Assembly: GCA_023014335.1 (NCBI GenBank)
Contig: JAECYW010000004.1
Coordinates: forward strand, 1,488,001 to 1,552,000
DNA from: Galerina marginata
Taxonomy: Eukaryota; Basidiomycota; Agaricomycetes; Agaricales; Galerinaceae
Direction of reading: 5' to 3'
Length of the DNA: 64,000 nucleotides
Made by a program: the position numbers and the translations under genes. Every line of letters begins with the position of its first letter. The first letter of the stretch is position 1. This document shows, one piece after another, positions 15,042 through 27,244 of the stretch. Under the pieces are notes generated by a model. The model worked only from the letters and a program-made list of their open reading frames with translations. It was not told the origin of the DNA and did not search any database.

Positions 15042-16196
15042 CAGTAAAATGATTGGAACGCGACTTTTTGACTGTCATAGAACCTCTCAGCTGCTGCATG
15101 GGAAAGCGAACAACACATTCCCAACGGCCCGGAATTCCAATATTCTTCCAGTTTCCCTCCTTCGCTCGCTTCTTTGGAAATCATTGTGTACTTTTTGCAC
15201 ACTGGCTATTACACCCCCATGAGACCAACTCCTCGGTCTCCCCAACGTTTGCCGTCCGCCGTCTACTATCTGCGAGTTGGTGGCACTTATACTCCTTCTT
15301 TCGTGCATCTATCATTCGGGCTAGCAGTCGACATCCTGGTATCCATTACGGCAAATATTCGGGTTTTCTTTCGTTAGTTGAACGGGTCCTAAGATGGATT
15401 CAGCAAAAATGTGGGATTTGCCACGACTTAATGGCTTATGGTATTCCTCGGCACCCTTGTGGCCTACATTGCCCTGTGTATTTATACATGAACTTTGTAG
15501 GTGCCTCCATCCAATTGATATCAACATCCACTATTCGTTGTATTGATATCAATATTGCACTTTCCACTAGTTGAACGATTACTCGTGCTACGACCACTGT
15601 TTCTTGCCTCGCCGCTGAGGAATATCGCTCAGTCTTTTACCTCTAAGTCGTCAAAATACAGCCTGTCGACCGCTAATATCCGGTTGCAACTTCTCCGGAC
15701 CGCAGGTACTACCGCACCGTAACGGGCATGATGAGGTTACACTTAGGTGTTCGGTGGAATGGACATGTCGCATTATATTTATCTTGCTTGGCTCACGAGA
15801 AGATGTCACAAGTGTCCACAAATGCGCCTTCCCGACTGCACCCGTTACAGCATGCATATACCGTGAAGCCCCACAACTCATATCACAAGGTAGAAAAGAC
15901 CCGAAGCTCTTACAGCTCATGATCTCTATACTGACCGTTTGAACACAGAGTATATCTCGCCAGCCAGACAAGTCGGCTAAATCTCGCAGTTTTCTTGCCA
16001 GGCTCGTGCTGTTAATAAGGCCGGTCCCAGGCTCTGCTTCGCGTTAGGTATTTGAATGGAGACATTGGTGCTAAAAATGAGCGAAAGCGTCAATCATTCA
16101 TTATACTTCTAGAAAAAGTAACTGTCTTCGGTCACCAGATTCTCAACAAGTTCTCGAAGTGCTCTAATTATGCTTACCACAGAAAAAATGCATATC
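15042..16196. other. Intergenic sequence
   Basis: Gap of about 1.1 kb between the NACHT gene and the GH79 gene. Open frames of up to 173 codons exist (for example 15053-15574) but lack domains and codon bias. They are probably chance. Confidence 0.4.
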
Positions 16197-16203
16197 TATA
16201 TAA
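16197..16203 (+). promoter_or_regulatory. TATA box of the GH79 gene
   Basis: TATATAA lies 38 bp before the ATG at 16241, a plausible core promoter distance for a short-leader fungal gene. Confidence 0.5.
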
Positions 16204-16240
16204 GCCCGTCGTTGCTGAAGAATCTCTGCAGCCAACTGCG

Positions 16241-18235
16241 ATGCCTCGTTTCCCAGTTCTATATCAATTAATCGTTCTGTCGCTTCTCGTGAAGCAGGCG
16301 CTGTGCCTCAGTGTCTCGATTCCGGTTGCTGCTCCCTCAACTGCTCCGACAATCGCACCTGACCTGGTGTCTCTCTCCATCGAGTCTGATCTTTGGACAG
16401 ACTGGACTGGAACAACATCGCGAAACCAATTCTTCTTCAACACTTTACAAAACTTGATCAACCTAACGGGAAAACCTCCACGTTTCAGACTTGGCGGCCA
16501 TAGCGAAGACAACACTAACTTCAGTCCGAATGTCCAGGTGTGTCTTTGCTTTGGCCCCACGTTTATTGGCTAATCATAGCCCCTAAGTTCTTCCAAGCTA
16601 GCTTCCCTGGCTTTAGTACCAGTACACCATACCCCGAGGCATCAAATATTGTTGCTGGGGATGGGTACTATCAAGCTGCTCAGTTCCTCCCACCAAGTCA
16701 GTTCTACCTGATCTTGCAGATGTATGTTTCTGACTCGTCTTCTCGGTGCAGATACCCGCATTACCTGGGGCATGAATTTAAAAGAAAACAACTTAACTGC
16801 CGTGTTCCTCGAAACGCGATCGCTTATGAAGGCATTTGCGTCCTCTGCAATGAAGAACGCTGGCGTCATCCTCGATTCTATCGAAGTCGGCAATGAAGCT
16901 GATGGATTTGGCCTTTCTTTGCCAACATACATCCAGCAGTGCGTTTCTAAATGTTGACATTCCACTTAAACCACTTTTTCATTTTGACCGTCCAGATGGG
17001 AGAAAATTGCACAGAACATAACGGCCACGGCCGGGCTAACGAAATCTTCCTCAACAAAATTATGGGGTGCCGCCTTCGCGGGGTCTTCTCACTCAACTAG
17101 CGGGTTCTCGCCTCAGAGTATTATCGCCCAAAATATCCTTTCTTCTGCCGCTGGTTCTCTGATCACTACGTACGCGGTTTCTTGTTTCACATTGACCAGA
17201 AATTGAAGCAACGCCTCCTCATCCAATCAGAATGTCTGGGCATCGCTACAGCGGTTCTTTTTGTACCGGAAGTGGTGGTCTCTTGCAAAACCTGATGGAC
17301 AAAGCCAGTATTAGAGGCAACCTGACCTCCTTCAACCCCGATATCGCTGCTACCAAAGCAAAAGGACTCGATTATGTCATGGGCGAAACAAACAGCTACG
17401 CGTGCCATGTAAGTTACGAGCTTCTCATCCTGATCCTACTCACAGTTTATGCCAGGGGGCACCGGGTGTCAGCAACACGGCAGGAGCTGCACTTTGGACG
17501 CTTGATTATGCGCTGTTCGGGTATGTCAAGGCTCACGTATGGTCATGTATGTGGTACTGAACTTTTTGTACTTCAAGTCCGCAAATTGGGATATCTCGTC
17601 TGTTTTTCCATCAAGGCGTTGGTTATAAATACAGTATGGTGAGATCTCCCCACAAATAATTCCTGAACCCTCCCCTAACATCCCTCACCATCGTAGATCC
17701 AGCCCGTTACGCTGACTCGATCACCATTGGACGGTTCGACCCTCTCGACCCCACTTCCCCCACATATCCAACCGCAATACTATGCTGCCATCATCGCCGC
17801 AGAGGCCATTGGAAATTCAGGCAATACTCGCGCAGTTGAGATCAGCATCAACAACTCGTTTATCTCGGGATACGCATTCTACGTCGGGAACAAGTTGACA
17901 AAAGCGCTGTTCATCAATTCACAGGCTTTCCTCACAACTAGCTCGGGAGCGCGGGCCAGCACTCAGATCACTTTTGGGCTTACGGGGAGTGGAGCGCCGA
18001 CCAGGATGACCATTAAACGACTATCTATTCCGTGAGTGAACTATGTGTCTATTGCGCTGGACTGTTCTAACTGAAAATTAGTCACGCGGATGCTACTTCT
18101 GGTTTGACATGGGGAGGCCAGACCTTTGAGACCAGCGATGGAAAGGTTAGCGGTAGCGTCCAGGTTACAACGGCGAACGTTTCAGACGGGTTTTCGATTC
18201 AAGAAACAGAGGCCGTCTTGGTTACTTTCCAATGA
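16241..18235 (+). CDS. Secreted glycoside hydrolase family 79 (beta-glucuronidase-like)
   Basis: The product is a secreted GH79 enzyme, a family that removes glucuronic acid (or 4-O-methyl-glucuronic acid) from arabinogalactan-type and related glycans. The ATG at 16241 starts a signal peptide (MPRFPVLYQLIVLSLLVKQA). The TIM-barrel part shows FRLGGHSEDN near the N-terminus. EVGNEADGF carries the likely acid/base Glu (about 16890) and MGETNSYAC the likely nucleophile Glu (about 17380). Between them lies SGHRYSGSFC. The C-terminal beta domain follows, with RMTIKRLSIP, LTWGGQTFE and AVLVTFQ before TGA at 18233-18235. Six or more short introns are needed. Length and motif order fit fungal GH79 enzymes, and both catalytic glutamates are present. 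It stands convergent to the DUF6533 gene. Confidence 0.85.
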
Positions 18236-18567
18236 ATGATGTCGAAATCTTGTTGTCAATTAAATGGAGTTTGTTGGTACTAGTTCGTCCAAAGTGCAAG
18301 GCAATATTAAAGACATTACACCAACGGGCGGGGAAAATTAAAAATGGTATTTCTTAAAGGCGCAATCCATGGACCACGATTGTGCAATAAATGGCCGGTG
18401 GGGACACGGCACAAGACATATCAACATCAAAGTTCTACGTTCAGGTTTGCTTGTATTGTACTGTAAGTGTTTACTCTGTCCATGTGTCCATCCATTTCCC
18501 TATATAATACAACTGGGAGCTTGTAAGGAAACCGTCAAAACCGTGTCCAATCGTTAAGATAATCGTC
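18236..18567. other. Convergent intergenic gap
   Basis: Short 332-bp gap between the 3' ends of the GH79 gene (+) and the DUF6533 gene (-). Nothing is recognised apart from AT-rich 3' sequence. Confidence 0.4.
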
Positions 18568-20105
18568 TCAAGTGACTTCTTTCAGCTGTATAAGAACCCC
18601 CGATAAGTCTTCTGGCTCTTGCTTTGCATCGCGGAGGTTGAGAATCATACGATTGCCAAGGGTGCATGAAATTGCGAGAGAAAAACCTATTGGCGCTTCG
18701 AGAAGGATATTCTGCGAAAATCGTAACTTTTGAGCGCTAAACCATCAGTATAAATGCCGGCGAATATTACCGGTTCCAATATCCAAACTACCAAGCAGGT
18801 AAGATACGTAACTCCAATTCTATTTGAAAAAATTAGTCAGTCATTTAGTAAAAATTGGACAAGGGCTGACAGGGCTTACGCCAAAAAATAAATCAGCGAA
18901 TCACGAATGAGGATGTCAAAAAGGCGCTGGCCATTGAACATTGTTCCGCTGGCGGAGTAAGACCCATAGCCGCGATAAACTGCCAAAAAACACAGTAGAA
19001 ATTCGAAAACTAGCATTGGGATCCAGAAGGTGTAGAAATGATCTGGGACCAGTGGGGTTACGCAGAACTGCCCTCCCGGAATCTTGGCCGAAGTGGCTGA
19101 TTTTCGAGGGTTAGTGGCTTGAAAACAGGCTTTCTGCGTATCGCACCTGTTAATCCCCTTAGACTGTAACCCATAACCACCGCGGAAGCCGCAAAACAAA
19201 GGACAAAGGAAACAACCATTAGGGCTGTGATCCTCCTATTTTTCGTATACAAGGCGTATATCCGCATTTGCAGGATCGCTGAGTGCAGAGCTCAAGCTGA
19301 GGCCAATATGTGAGAATAGTGCGATCCACATACTGTCTGCGAGCAAGCAACCAACTAAGCCAGTCCACCCTTCCCATATATAAAATTGGAAGCCTCGATT
19401 TATGTTCAGAATGTGCACGGATTGCAGAGAGAGGCTACTTACAGCTATGAAGATGTAAAGCACATTTTAAACCCGCTGGAAGAGTCCACGAGAAGAGAAG
19501 ACGCACAACTGCACACGATGGGGTTCTAGTCTGTTTCAAAAGACTGCAGATTAAACTCACCTCATTGGAAAATTTCGGAGCAAAAAATGCTGGAAATCAA
19601 CTCAGTTCGTTGTCGAGGCTTGGGGGAATGATGTGTTACCATAAGTGTTGAATCTAAAGACTATTGTAAGCTAGGTAACATGAGGAACGATATACTCACA
19701 TGGCTGAACCTAAACCATAGTAACGATTCTGAGGAGGAAGGTGAAATGAAGTTCTGATAATGTGGTGGACGTGCGGCATACTTACCACTAAAAACAGTAC
19801 TTTGGCGAACGTCCATCTGCTTTTCTGTCTCGTAGATCAGCCTCAAATAAAAATGTAATACGAAGAAAACACAGACCCAAATTGAGGCCACCTAACTTTT
19901 GTCACCAATTAACTGACATAGCTATCATCCCGGCGACTCACCTCGCGGTCGAAAGTGATCACTGGTCATACGATTCAGGGATTATTCTAATAATGGAGCA
20001 AGGCGTAAATCTTACGATGGTCATAAAAAATGACCACGTTCGAGGCCACTAAAACGATAATATCAGCAGTGCGGTCATCCAATAACTGGATGCATACGTC
20101 GAGTA
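18568..20105 (-). CDS. DUF6533-family multi-pass membrane protein
   Basis: This is a seven-helix-like membrane protein of the basidiomycete DUF6533 group, function unknown. Read on the minus strand, the first recognised exon gives IVLVASNVVIFYDH, and splicing adds LITFDRE, the family hallmark. A later exon gives GWTGLVGCLLAD, which splices to ILQMRIYALY. Then come the VSFVLCFAASAVV helix, PGGQFCVTPLVPDHFYTFWI and LFDILIRDSLIYFLA. The last exons read GVTYLTCLVVWILEP and APIGFSLAISCTLGNRMILN, a typical DUF6533 end, with stop at 18568-18570. No in-frame ATG is present in the first exon found (about 20030-20105), so the true start lies upstream or has been lost. The exon after FDRE (19790-19891) fits the family less well than the rest. 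Confidence 0.75.
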
Positions 20106-21056
20106 TAACGGGTTGTTTGAATACCCCGCAAACGGAAGATCAAAGTCTCAGCATGGTGTTGGAGAAGAGACATTGGACTATCCAGAGCAGGGAACGGGAG
20201 CCCCAGAGCTAAAATTCTGGAGGGGGTATTTATCTAAGAAGACACGGGATCAGGGTGCTTGGAAACCCCCGTTTGGGGTCACCGGCAAATCAACTAGTCC
20301 ATACGTAGTCATGACACAGCCAAACTTGTAATTTCAATTCAATTTCGGCAAGTGAGTTGCCGGAACAAGGGAGACCATTTGGCCCACCGTAATTATGGAG
20401 GGGCAAACTCACTTGGTCAAAGTTCTGGTTAAGTAAGGGTAAAATTCAGGCGACTTGGAATCTCCATTCTTTCCCTCATATTGTGTTTTGTAGTCCTTAA
20501 GGAAGGGTGGATGGGTTTGGTTACCGGCGTGAGGTTTATGTGTCATCAGTCAATTTAGGGGCCTGTTACCCTCATGCCATGCGATTGCAGTGGCTTATTT
20601 GAAGTGATTCCTATCTTGTTGTCTCTATAGAATGAATGCGATAACCGATGCCCCATGATCCACACGATCGTTAATCTCATGAAAGGTTCTCCCTCCCCGT
20701 TCACTGTAGATTAAACGCATAAGGAAATTTTTCCTTAATGGACTTCGGCCATCGTTCTCGATCCCTTGAGGGTACTCTTTTTAGTAAAGGTACTCCGTCT
20801 TACTTTCTGGGCTTGTAGCATAATAGCTGTTCTAGGCCGCCCCAAGAGCGTAATATCGGTGGAAGTATAGGAAAACCCAATGGTGATACCCACTAAATGA
20901 GTACGACGGCATTGGAATGCTAATAAAAATTAATTGCTAAGTGACAGTTGATTGCCAAGTAATCCAATGAAAAGGCGAGTACACGAAGAATTTCGATACA
21001 ATGTACAAACGGTCGATTGCCAAAGTTAACAAAGCAGTACTTTGCTTTTTGATCAG
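20106..21056. other. Stretch without a gene
   Basis: This should contain the 5' end and promoter of the DUF6533 gene and the 3' flank of membrane gene M1. No further coding pattern, repeat or promoter motif stands out. Confidence 0.35.
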
Positions 21057-22136
21057 CTATATTTCAATTAGAACCTTCACTCCTCTGTATACTTGAATAA
21101 CTTGGCCGACAATGAACACCGTCAGAAAGACGGCGCTCATGGTGCTCATCGCGGATGGGTCTATCTCAGGTGGAGATTTGACTGTATTTATCCAGGTCAC
21201 CTCCAAGAGCGTAGCAAAACAGAAGACCATGGACCTTGCGAGAGAAAATCAACCTTAGTATACTTAGAAATGAGGCAAAACTTACCATGCAAAACATGAC
21301 GCAGGAAGAGCTAAGCAAGTCCAGAAGTCGATCGAATTTTTGGTCTTCACGGAATGAGATGCCTGAATAAATTTATTTCAATTTATTGACATAGGTGATT
21401 CGTATAATTTACCTCAATCCATTTTGTCTTCATTTGTCGTGTCCTGAGACTTGATCTCTTGTACAAGTACCAGTTACTGGCCACAAGGCCGGTACCAGAG
21501 CACAGGCAAGCCGACAGGGCGGTGGTGCGTGATAAAATATTACTGCTGACACCATTTATTTGCAAAGATGCCAGAGATACCCTGCCATCGACCATATTGT
21601 CAGGAATGGTTACATCCTAAAATCAGGGACAGTTGGCTTACGCAATAACGAGCGCGCATCCTTTGCGCGCTAATTCCCACATTCTTGCTATTTGCACCGT
21701 ATTTTGATTCCATTGATCATATCCGATGAACAGTCCCCAAGCGCCGCCTTCGAGATTACGATCGAAAGCATCCATTCTACTATGGTGAATCTTGGAAGGA
21801 TAGCGCATTTTCTTGCAGAGCAGGGTGTTCAATCCGATCGTGTAGATTGTCATCGATGTTGCATATAGAACGACCAGGAAGGCGTCTAAAGTATTCATCC
21901 GAACATTCCGAGGAACGCAGCGAACGCTAAATAACAAGCGCTCAATACCAATGCATGCTGGCGCGATAGTTGTAGAATATATACCTGTCTCCCCTGAAGA
22001 ACAGATCGATACTGGGTGTTACTTCGCAAACTGTGAACAATTCTTGTTGATTGCCCTTGGTGAGTGAGTCCGAGGACGGATGCGCAGCGGTAATAGAATG
22101 CCCACTCGAGGACATGTGGCCTTGCGAATGCAGCAT
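21057..22136 (-). CDS. Family member M1: multi-pass membrane protein
   Basis: First of seven related genes in this window; function unknown. Minus-strand exon 1 (ATG at 22136) is a Ser/His-rich cytosolic-looking segment starting MLHSQGHMSSSGHS. Exon 2 carries a helix (AFLVVLYATSMTIYTIGL) and the family box GYDQWNQNTVQIARMW, then ARKGCALV. Exon 3 gives SLQINGVSSN, TTALSACLCSGTGLVASNWY and KTKWIE. Exon 4 gives SIDFWTCLALP. Exon 5 gives SMVFCFATLLEVTWI and a last helix before VIQVYRGVKVLIEI and TAG. The exon 1/2 junction is phase 2 (AG|C), as in M4 and M7. Four introns sit at the same places as in the other members. A TATAAAG at 22203-22209 lies about 67 bp before the ATG. Confidence 0.7.
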
Positions 22137-22202
22137 GTTGGCCGCTTTGCTTGAGGAAAGACTTGATGGGAAGGTTTTTCTGGTCGTACAAAACCTAGTA
22201 TA

Positions 22203-22209
22203 CTTTATA
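22203..22209 (-). promoter_or_regulatory. TATA box of M1
   Basis: TATAAAG on the minus strand, about 67 bp upstream of the M1 ATG. Other members also have a TATA-like element 50-85 bp before a candidate start. Confidence 0.4.
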
Positions 22210-22321
22210 CTCACGCAAGGACACCCAGTTGTAATCTTGAGCAGTAACGGAACGGAGAGATTTCACGACGGATCAAACTTCAAAGCTACAAACTAAAGCC
22301 CGAGTTATCATTGTGTTATGA

Positions 22322-22367
22322 TCACACGATGTCAATTCCAAAGACAGCCTGAATTGACATTGTGTGA
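22322..22367. repeat. Inverted repeat upstream of M1
   Basis: Two 17-nt arms, TCACACGATGTCAATTC (22322-22338) and GAATTGACATTGTGTGA (22351-22367), pair with one mismatch around a 12-nt spacer. The repeat lies about 190 bp upstream of the M1 start and could be a binding site for a dimeric factor or part of a small element. Confidence 0.6.
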
Positions 22368-24317
22368 TAAGAAGAACCAAACTTCAGGAGCGATTCGCGG
22401 AATGGAAGTCTGTATATAAACGTAACTAAGTACCTTGAACTCCGTTCCGTCGGTCATGCTGTGGCCATTTTCGAACCTCAAAAAATCGTATAGCCTATCT
22501 TTTATTTTATTTTAATTCTTTTTCCTCCATGAGCGGGGACTACTCAACATAGCCGCAGTTCGATGAGCCAAAAGGTCATAGTATGACGTTTACAACATAC
22601 ATTCTGAATCCCCTGGTACCCCGGGTTGCGCTTCTTTCGAAGACCCAGCAAGACCTGACCAACATCATGACAATTAAAGTCTAAAACCGGATCACTGACT
22701 TCGGTGATCCGTTACCAAAGAACATCCCGAGGATGCTCATGGCAGGAGCCAGGGTAGGTTCTATGTGGCTTCTTTTCATGACTCGACATTTCATAGATAA
22801 ATCTATCCCGGCAGCGTGAAGTAATGCCGCAGCAGTTCGTCATGGGACCGTCTAAGCCTCAATTGTGGAAAACAGTCGGGATTCGAAGACATCGCACGTT
22901 GCGTGAAAGGTGGGTCCGGGGCTGTCGGAAAGGAATCTATGTAACCTTTACATATCCGACATGAGGACGATATGAGAAGATTGTGACCGATAAGAAAACA
23001 GACTAAACAATGTTGTTCCGTTGGTGAATGTGATCCAAAAGAGTTGTTCTGGCGAGGCGTAAGACGCCGGTTGGGAATTAACATTAGTACTCGCCATAGG
23101 AGTTCATGGAATACATACACGGGAGTACTGATATGATCTATCGATAATCATAGCTGTGCAACACTCAAAATACCCAGGGGACTGATGCAGCCAAATGCAG
23201 CCTGACGCCGAAAGTTCCGTTGCTAGAAAGTACTCAAAATAAGTATCCAGGGGCAGTCGCAGATAGAAGGCATTAGGAACCAAGTATGTCGATACTACGA
23301 GTATAGAGATTCATGAGTGATGGATGAAATGAGGTAAATTGAAGCCCTCACTTGGGAAAGCATTGGTCGAACGCGCTTGCCTAGTGCTGTGTCTCTTGAC
23401 ATCGTGGTCTCGGCGGCGCCATGTCCCATTGGAGTCGCGGTTCTCAGCGCTGCTGAATAAATACTCCCCTACCCTGTCTTCATGGAGGCCAGGCGGCGAC
23501 AGCACCATGGGTATATTTGGGTCTATAAATATCACAGTTCCCTACGTTGGGCGTTGGTGTCGTCACTCAGGCTGCAGCCGCACCCAAACGATCGCATCCA
23601 CCCCCTTCATCCTCGCAACACGCCCATTAACGACGTGAGAGTTTAGCATAGAACGCGGAAGGCGCTGAGATACCAAAAGGCTGGTGATGCCACGGGGAAG
23701 AGTGTTTGTATCAAGTAGCCTTAACAGGGCAGGTGATAAAGGAGGACCATATCGTCACCGTTTACATGGCAATCAAACAGGGATGTTCGAAGTAGTATGG
23801 ACCGTTAAAGAAGGCAAGCGGCTGATCTGCTTGCCTGCGCTCCTGTGCGACTATCGACGAGGACGTCGGCGAGCGGAGTATCAAGGACGCGTCATTGATG
23901 GCGTGTGGTAGGCTGAAGAACAGGTAAACTGTATTAATTGGCTGTTCGCGAGACAAATGGTAAGAAAAAATGAAAAAAAGAAACGAACGTACATTTTCGC
24001 TGTTGAAGTTGAAGCAGAGAACTTGGGGAGGATAAGTCCAACGTTCAACGTTCAAAAGCAAGCTTCAAACGCGAAGTCGCAAGACAAGGAGGGTGTGACC
24101 TTGGGCTGAAGTGTGAATAAACCCAATAGAAAAACCCAAATCACACTGAAGAAAAACTCACCAGACAGAAACCAGGTATTTCCAAAGTGAAGAAACATGT
24201 TGACGTTGCTCCACTACTAACGGAGCACAACGCCCTTGTCCACTTTGGGGTCGTGCAGCATGCTAGAAGAAACGGCGAATCATTTATTTGGTGCTGCTGT
24301 CCATTGCATCGTCCGCG
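22368..24317. other. Stretch without a confident gene
   Basis: Two kilobases with only short overlapping frames on both strands (for example minus 22803-23120, minus 23311-23535, plus 23339-23638). I see no domain, signal peptide or splice-consistent chain. Confidence 0.35.
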
Positions 24318-24602
24318 TCAGTGCAGGCAGAGGTCGCAGAGTCGGTGTAGGCGCAGGTTGTCAATGAGAAAAGAAGACCGCCGTGGAGGGGTTCCATAAA
24401 CGGCTGGGAGCAGGTAGGGCTGCTCGTTGTCGTCGTCAGCATCGAGTTGACGGTCGTAGAGAACATCGAGGCCGATAGACAGGGTGCACATCTCGTGGGG
24501 TGTCGTTTGAAGAGACGGGGGTCTTGCTGAGCTCGAGGTTTGCCGCTTAGGCGAGGGCACGTGGGATTGATCCGCGAGTGCAAACTTTTTGTCGACGATC
24601 AT
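24318..24602 (-). CDS. Possible small hypothetical gene
   Basis: A minus-strand frame opens at ATG 24602 (MIVDKKFALADQSHVPSPKR) and runs 94 codons with Ser/Pro-rich, then acidic composition (DRQLDADDDNEQ). It is divergent from the NACHT-SH3 gene, whose ATG is 254 bp away, so the two could share a promoter. No domain is recognised and a continuing exon on the minus strand is not clear. It may be chance. Confidence 0.25.
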   Translation of the reverse strand: MIVDKKFALADQSHVPSPKRQTSSSARPPSLQTTPHEMCTLSIGLDVLYDRQLDADDDNEQPYLLPAVYGTPPRRSSFLIDNLRLHRLCDLCLH

Positions 24603-24855
24603 CGCTCCTTCACAACTCCTTCAGTACTTTCACTGACTTGATGCTGTGGCTCGAGGCTTACCTGAGCGATCGCTGTCCGCAGTTTTTGGTCCCTCTGGGA
24701 GGTCAGACCATGCTCATCGCAAAAGAGATCAGTGCCCTAAACCGCACACAATGGGCATCAGGCACAGGGCTGCTCTACCTAAGTTCCCAGGTTATTTACT
24801 GCTGTTCTACTTCTCCACTTAGGATCTCCCCTTAAACACCGGCCGTCGTTTCCCA

Positions 24856-27244
24856 ATGAACTCGGATGCCAGCAGGGCGGTCTCAACCACATCCAGCAGG
24901 GAGGTCTCAACGGCACCTAGCAGGATATCGATCTCCGGCTCGGTCATCACTGGAGGAACATTCACGCAGCATAATTACCAAGTTCAGAACGTGAAAAGTA
25001 CGATCTCCCGTTTCCTCACATTCCATTCCGAGTTCGAAGTTGATATGGATGATTTCAGATGGCTTTGACCGACTCCAAGAGGCCGTCGCGCCTGGCGCCT
25101 TCCATGACTCTGGTGAGCGCTCGAACCCACCGCAACACCATACGGAAAACACCCTCGCAGTAAGGAAAATGATCGTGGATTGGGTCCTTGGCGAAGACCT
25201 AAAGACGCAGCAGGCGTTCAGTCTGTGGCTTCACGGAGCCGCTGGCACAGGGAAAACAGTCATGGCGCAGGAAGTCGCCAAGTTTACGGACGCCCAAGGA
25301 CTTCTGATAGCTGGTTTCTTCTTTTCCAGATCCGATCCCAACAGAAACCACGGTCGATCTCTATTCCCAACCATTGCATATCAGTTGGCTTTGGCTATAC
25401 CGCAAATTCGAGAGAAAATCGCTACAACGATTGAAAACGATCCCTTGATCCTCACTCGATCCCTCTCCACCCAATTCCAATCCCTCATTTCAGCACCCCT
25501 GCAGGACTTCGTTCGTTCTGAAGACTCAGCTGGTACCGACTGTCGACGGCTCATCATCATCGACGGACTAGATGAATGCCTGGACCACAAAACGCAAAGT
25601 ACAATCTTGGACATCATCCTCAATGGTGTACAACAACACCGTCTCCCCGTGATCTTCCTTATCACCAGCCGCCCGGAGCAAGACATCTTCACCAAATTTA
25701 ATTCTCCAGAAATGCGCAACGTCTTGACTTGCCCCGTTTTGAACGAGTCCTTTCTCCCTAAGCCCAAACTTTTGCTGAATGACAGCGATAACTCCGACGG
25801 CAGCTCCAAAACGGAATCTCAGCCTCAGGAAGAATCAGCGTCGGAAGAGTTCCACATTTATGCGACAATCACGTACCGTGTGTTCATTCTTTTCCTCGTG
25901 AAATCAATGCTAAACTCTTCGCAGAAAGCTTTCCTGAAGAGGATCCAGGGCGACGTTGGCTTTCTGTGACCGAGGGAGAGTGCCTTTATACCAACGGCGT
26001 AATGCGCAACGAAGTCGACCCACAAGGTAGGTTTCCTAGAATTATGGAAAGTTGCGATCGATATATCTATGTGACGCCTTTTCAGGTAATAGGCGCCCGT
26101 GCCTCACAGCACGAAATAAGGCTGGGAACGTCGGCTGTGAGTCTCAGGCCCTGAGTCGTTTGTGCCATTTTCTGACTTGAAATGCAGTGATACGGATGGG
26201 TAAGTGCGCTGGATGTAAAAAATGTTTCTCTGATAACCCATGGTTCTAAGGAATTGTGGTCTTTCAACCTCTGGGTGATGATTTCCTACCGCACATGAAC
26301 CAGGCTTGTCGCTGTACGGTTAATCTCGGTATGTAGTACATTTTTTAAATATTTACCCCATTTTCGTAACCCCCAACTCCAAATAAAGACTACGGCTCGA
26401 TTCCGTTCTCCAAGTGGCTCCCAGTGACGAAGGACGAATTACTATCCACGGATGGGGTAGTCCGCATTGAAGATGGTGTTTATGGTGAGCTACCGCGTCA
26501 GAAAACAGGTGTAAGATCATATGGTCTGATTACGTTTAATCCAACAGGAAGTAAAGTATCGTGTTATCAAGTATGCAATCGAGCCGGGCGAATAGGCTGT
26601 GGGTGAACCTTATAATGTTAACTCACGATATTAACCCTTCCTCTCGCCCATGAACGTGTGTTAGTTATCGATGCCTGTGGGTTGTACAGTCTCCCTGATT
26701 TTCGTCCGCTTATGATCACCCTCATCCAGCCAAAATTATATTCGAAAATGAGACTCAAGAACCTCCCTTCGACAGAGTCATTCGCTCAAAAGTCACCTTT
26801 GGTTTGTGACATCCAGATTTCTGCGCAACCGTTCCTCTATACCTGATCACAACTTCGAAATTAGATTATAGCGCGAACCCTCGCTCCATGTGGCTCTCCG
26901 TAAAGAAGGGAGAGATCCTCCACACTGATGGCAGAAGCCAGATCGAGGTCGGATTGGACGGTGAGTGTCGATTCAAGTCGGGAAGCTGGATTGCATCGAT
27001 GTAAGCGACTGCATTTTTTTTAGGGAAGAGGTACCAGTGCTATAAAGTGCGCAATGATTCTGGGAAACGCGGTCGTGAGTATACCAATTTTTCGTCAACT
27101 GGGATTTGAGGTGTTGAGTTAAATGCAACGTTCTTTTTGAATCTGCTAGTGATCAATGTCGGTGAGTACGACTCTGCACTTAAACGTCTTCTTTAAATCT
27201 ATAGCTTACATTTAACTCACCAAGGCAATGCACTATTCCTGTAA
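24856..27244 (+). CDS. NACHT protein with three C-terminal SH3-like modules
   Basis: This is a predicted NLR-like NTPase of 537 aa in 14 exons. Exons fit at 24856-24997, 25059-25877, 25925-26026, 26086-26136, 26188-26199, 26251-26328, 26389-26484, 26548-26598, 26665-26676, 26730-26801, 26865-26960, 27024-27074, 27150-27161 and 27225-27244 (1614 nt, one frame). The N-terminus has ISGSVITGGTF, then AVAPGAFHDSGER. Walker A is GAAGTGKT (about residues 107-114), Walker B is LIIIDGLDEC (about 212-221), then ITSRPEQD. The NACHT part is short and lacks the usual long helical tail. After an acidic linker come three modules of the form WLSVxxGExL, TDG, then CYKVRNxSGKxG and a 4-residue tail, each reminiscent of an SH3 fold. 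If exon 2 is not spliced, translation stops at 25969 and gives a truncated NACHT protein. Confidence 0.7.

Noticed and set aside
15053..15574. 173-codon ORF between NACHT and GH79 genes
   Set aside because: No domain, no signal peptide, no coding-like composition, and overlapping frames of similar length on both strands.
18568..20105. DUF6533 gene as another member of the M1-M7 family
   Set aside because: It lacks the GYDQW and SLAFFQV boxes and has different exon sizes; its FDRE, ILQMRIYALY and IRDSLIYF motifs define DUF6533.
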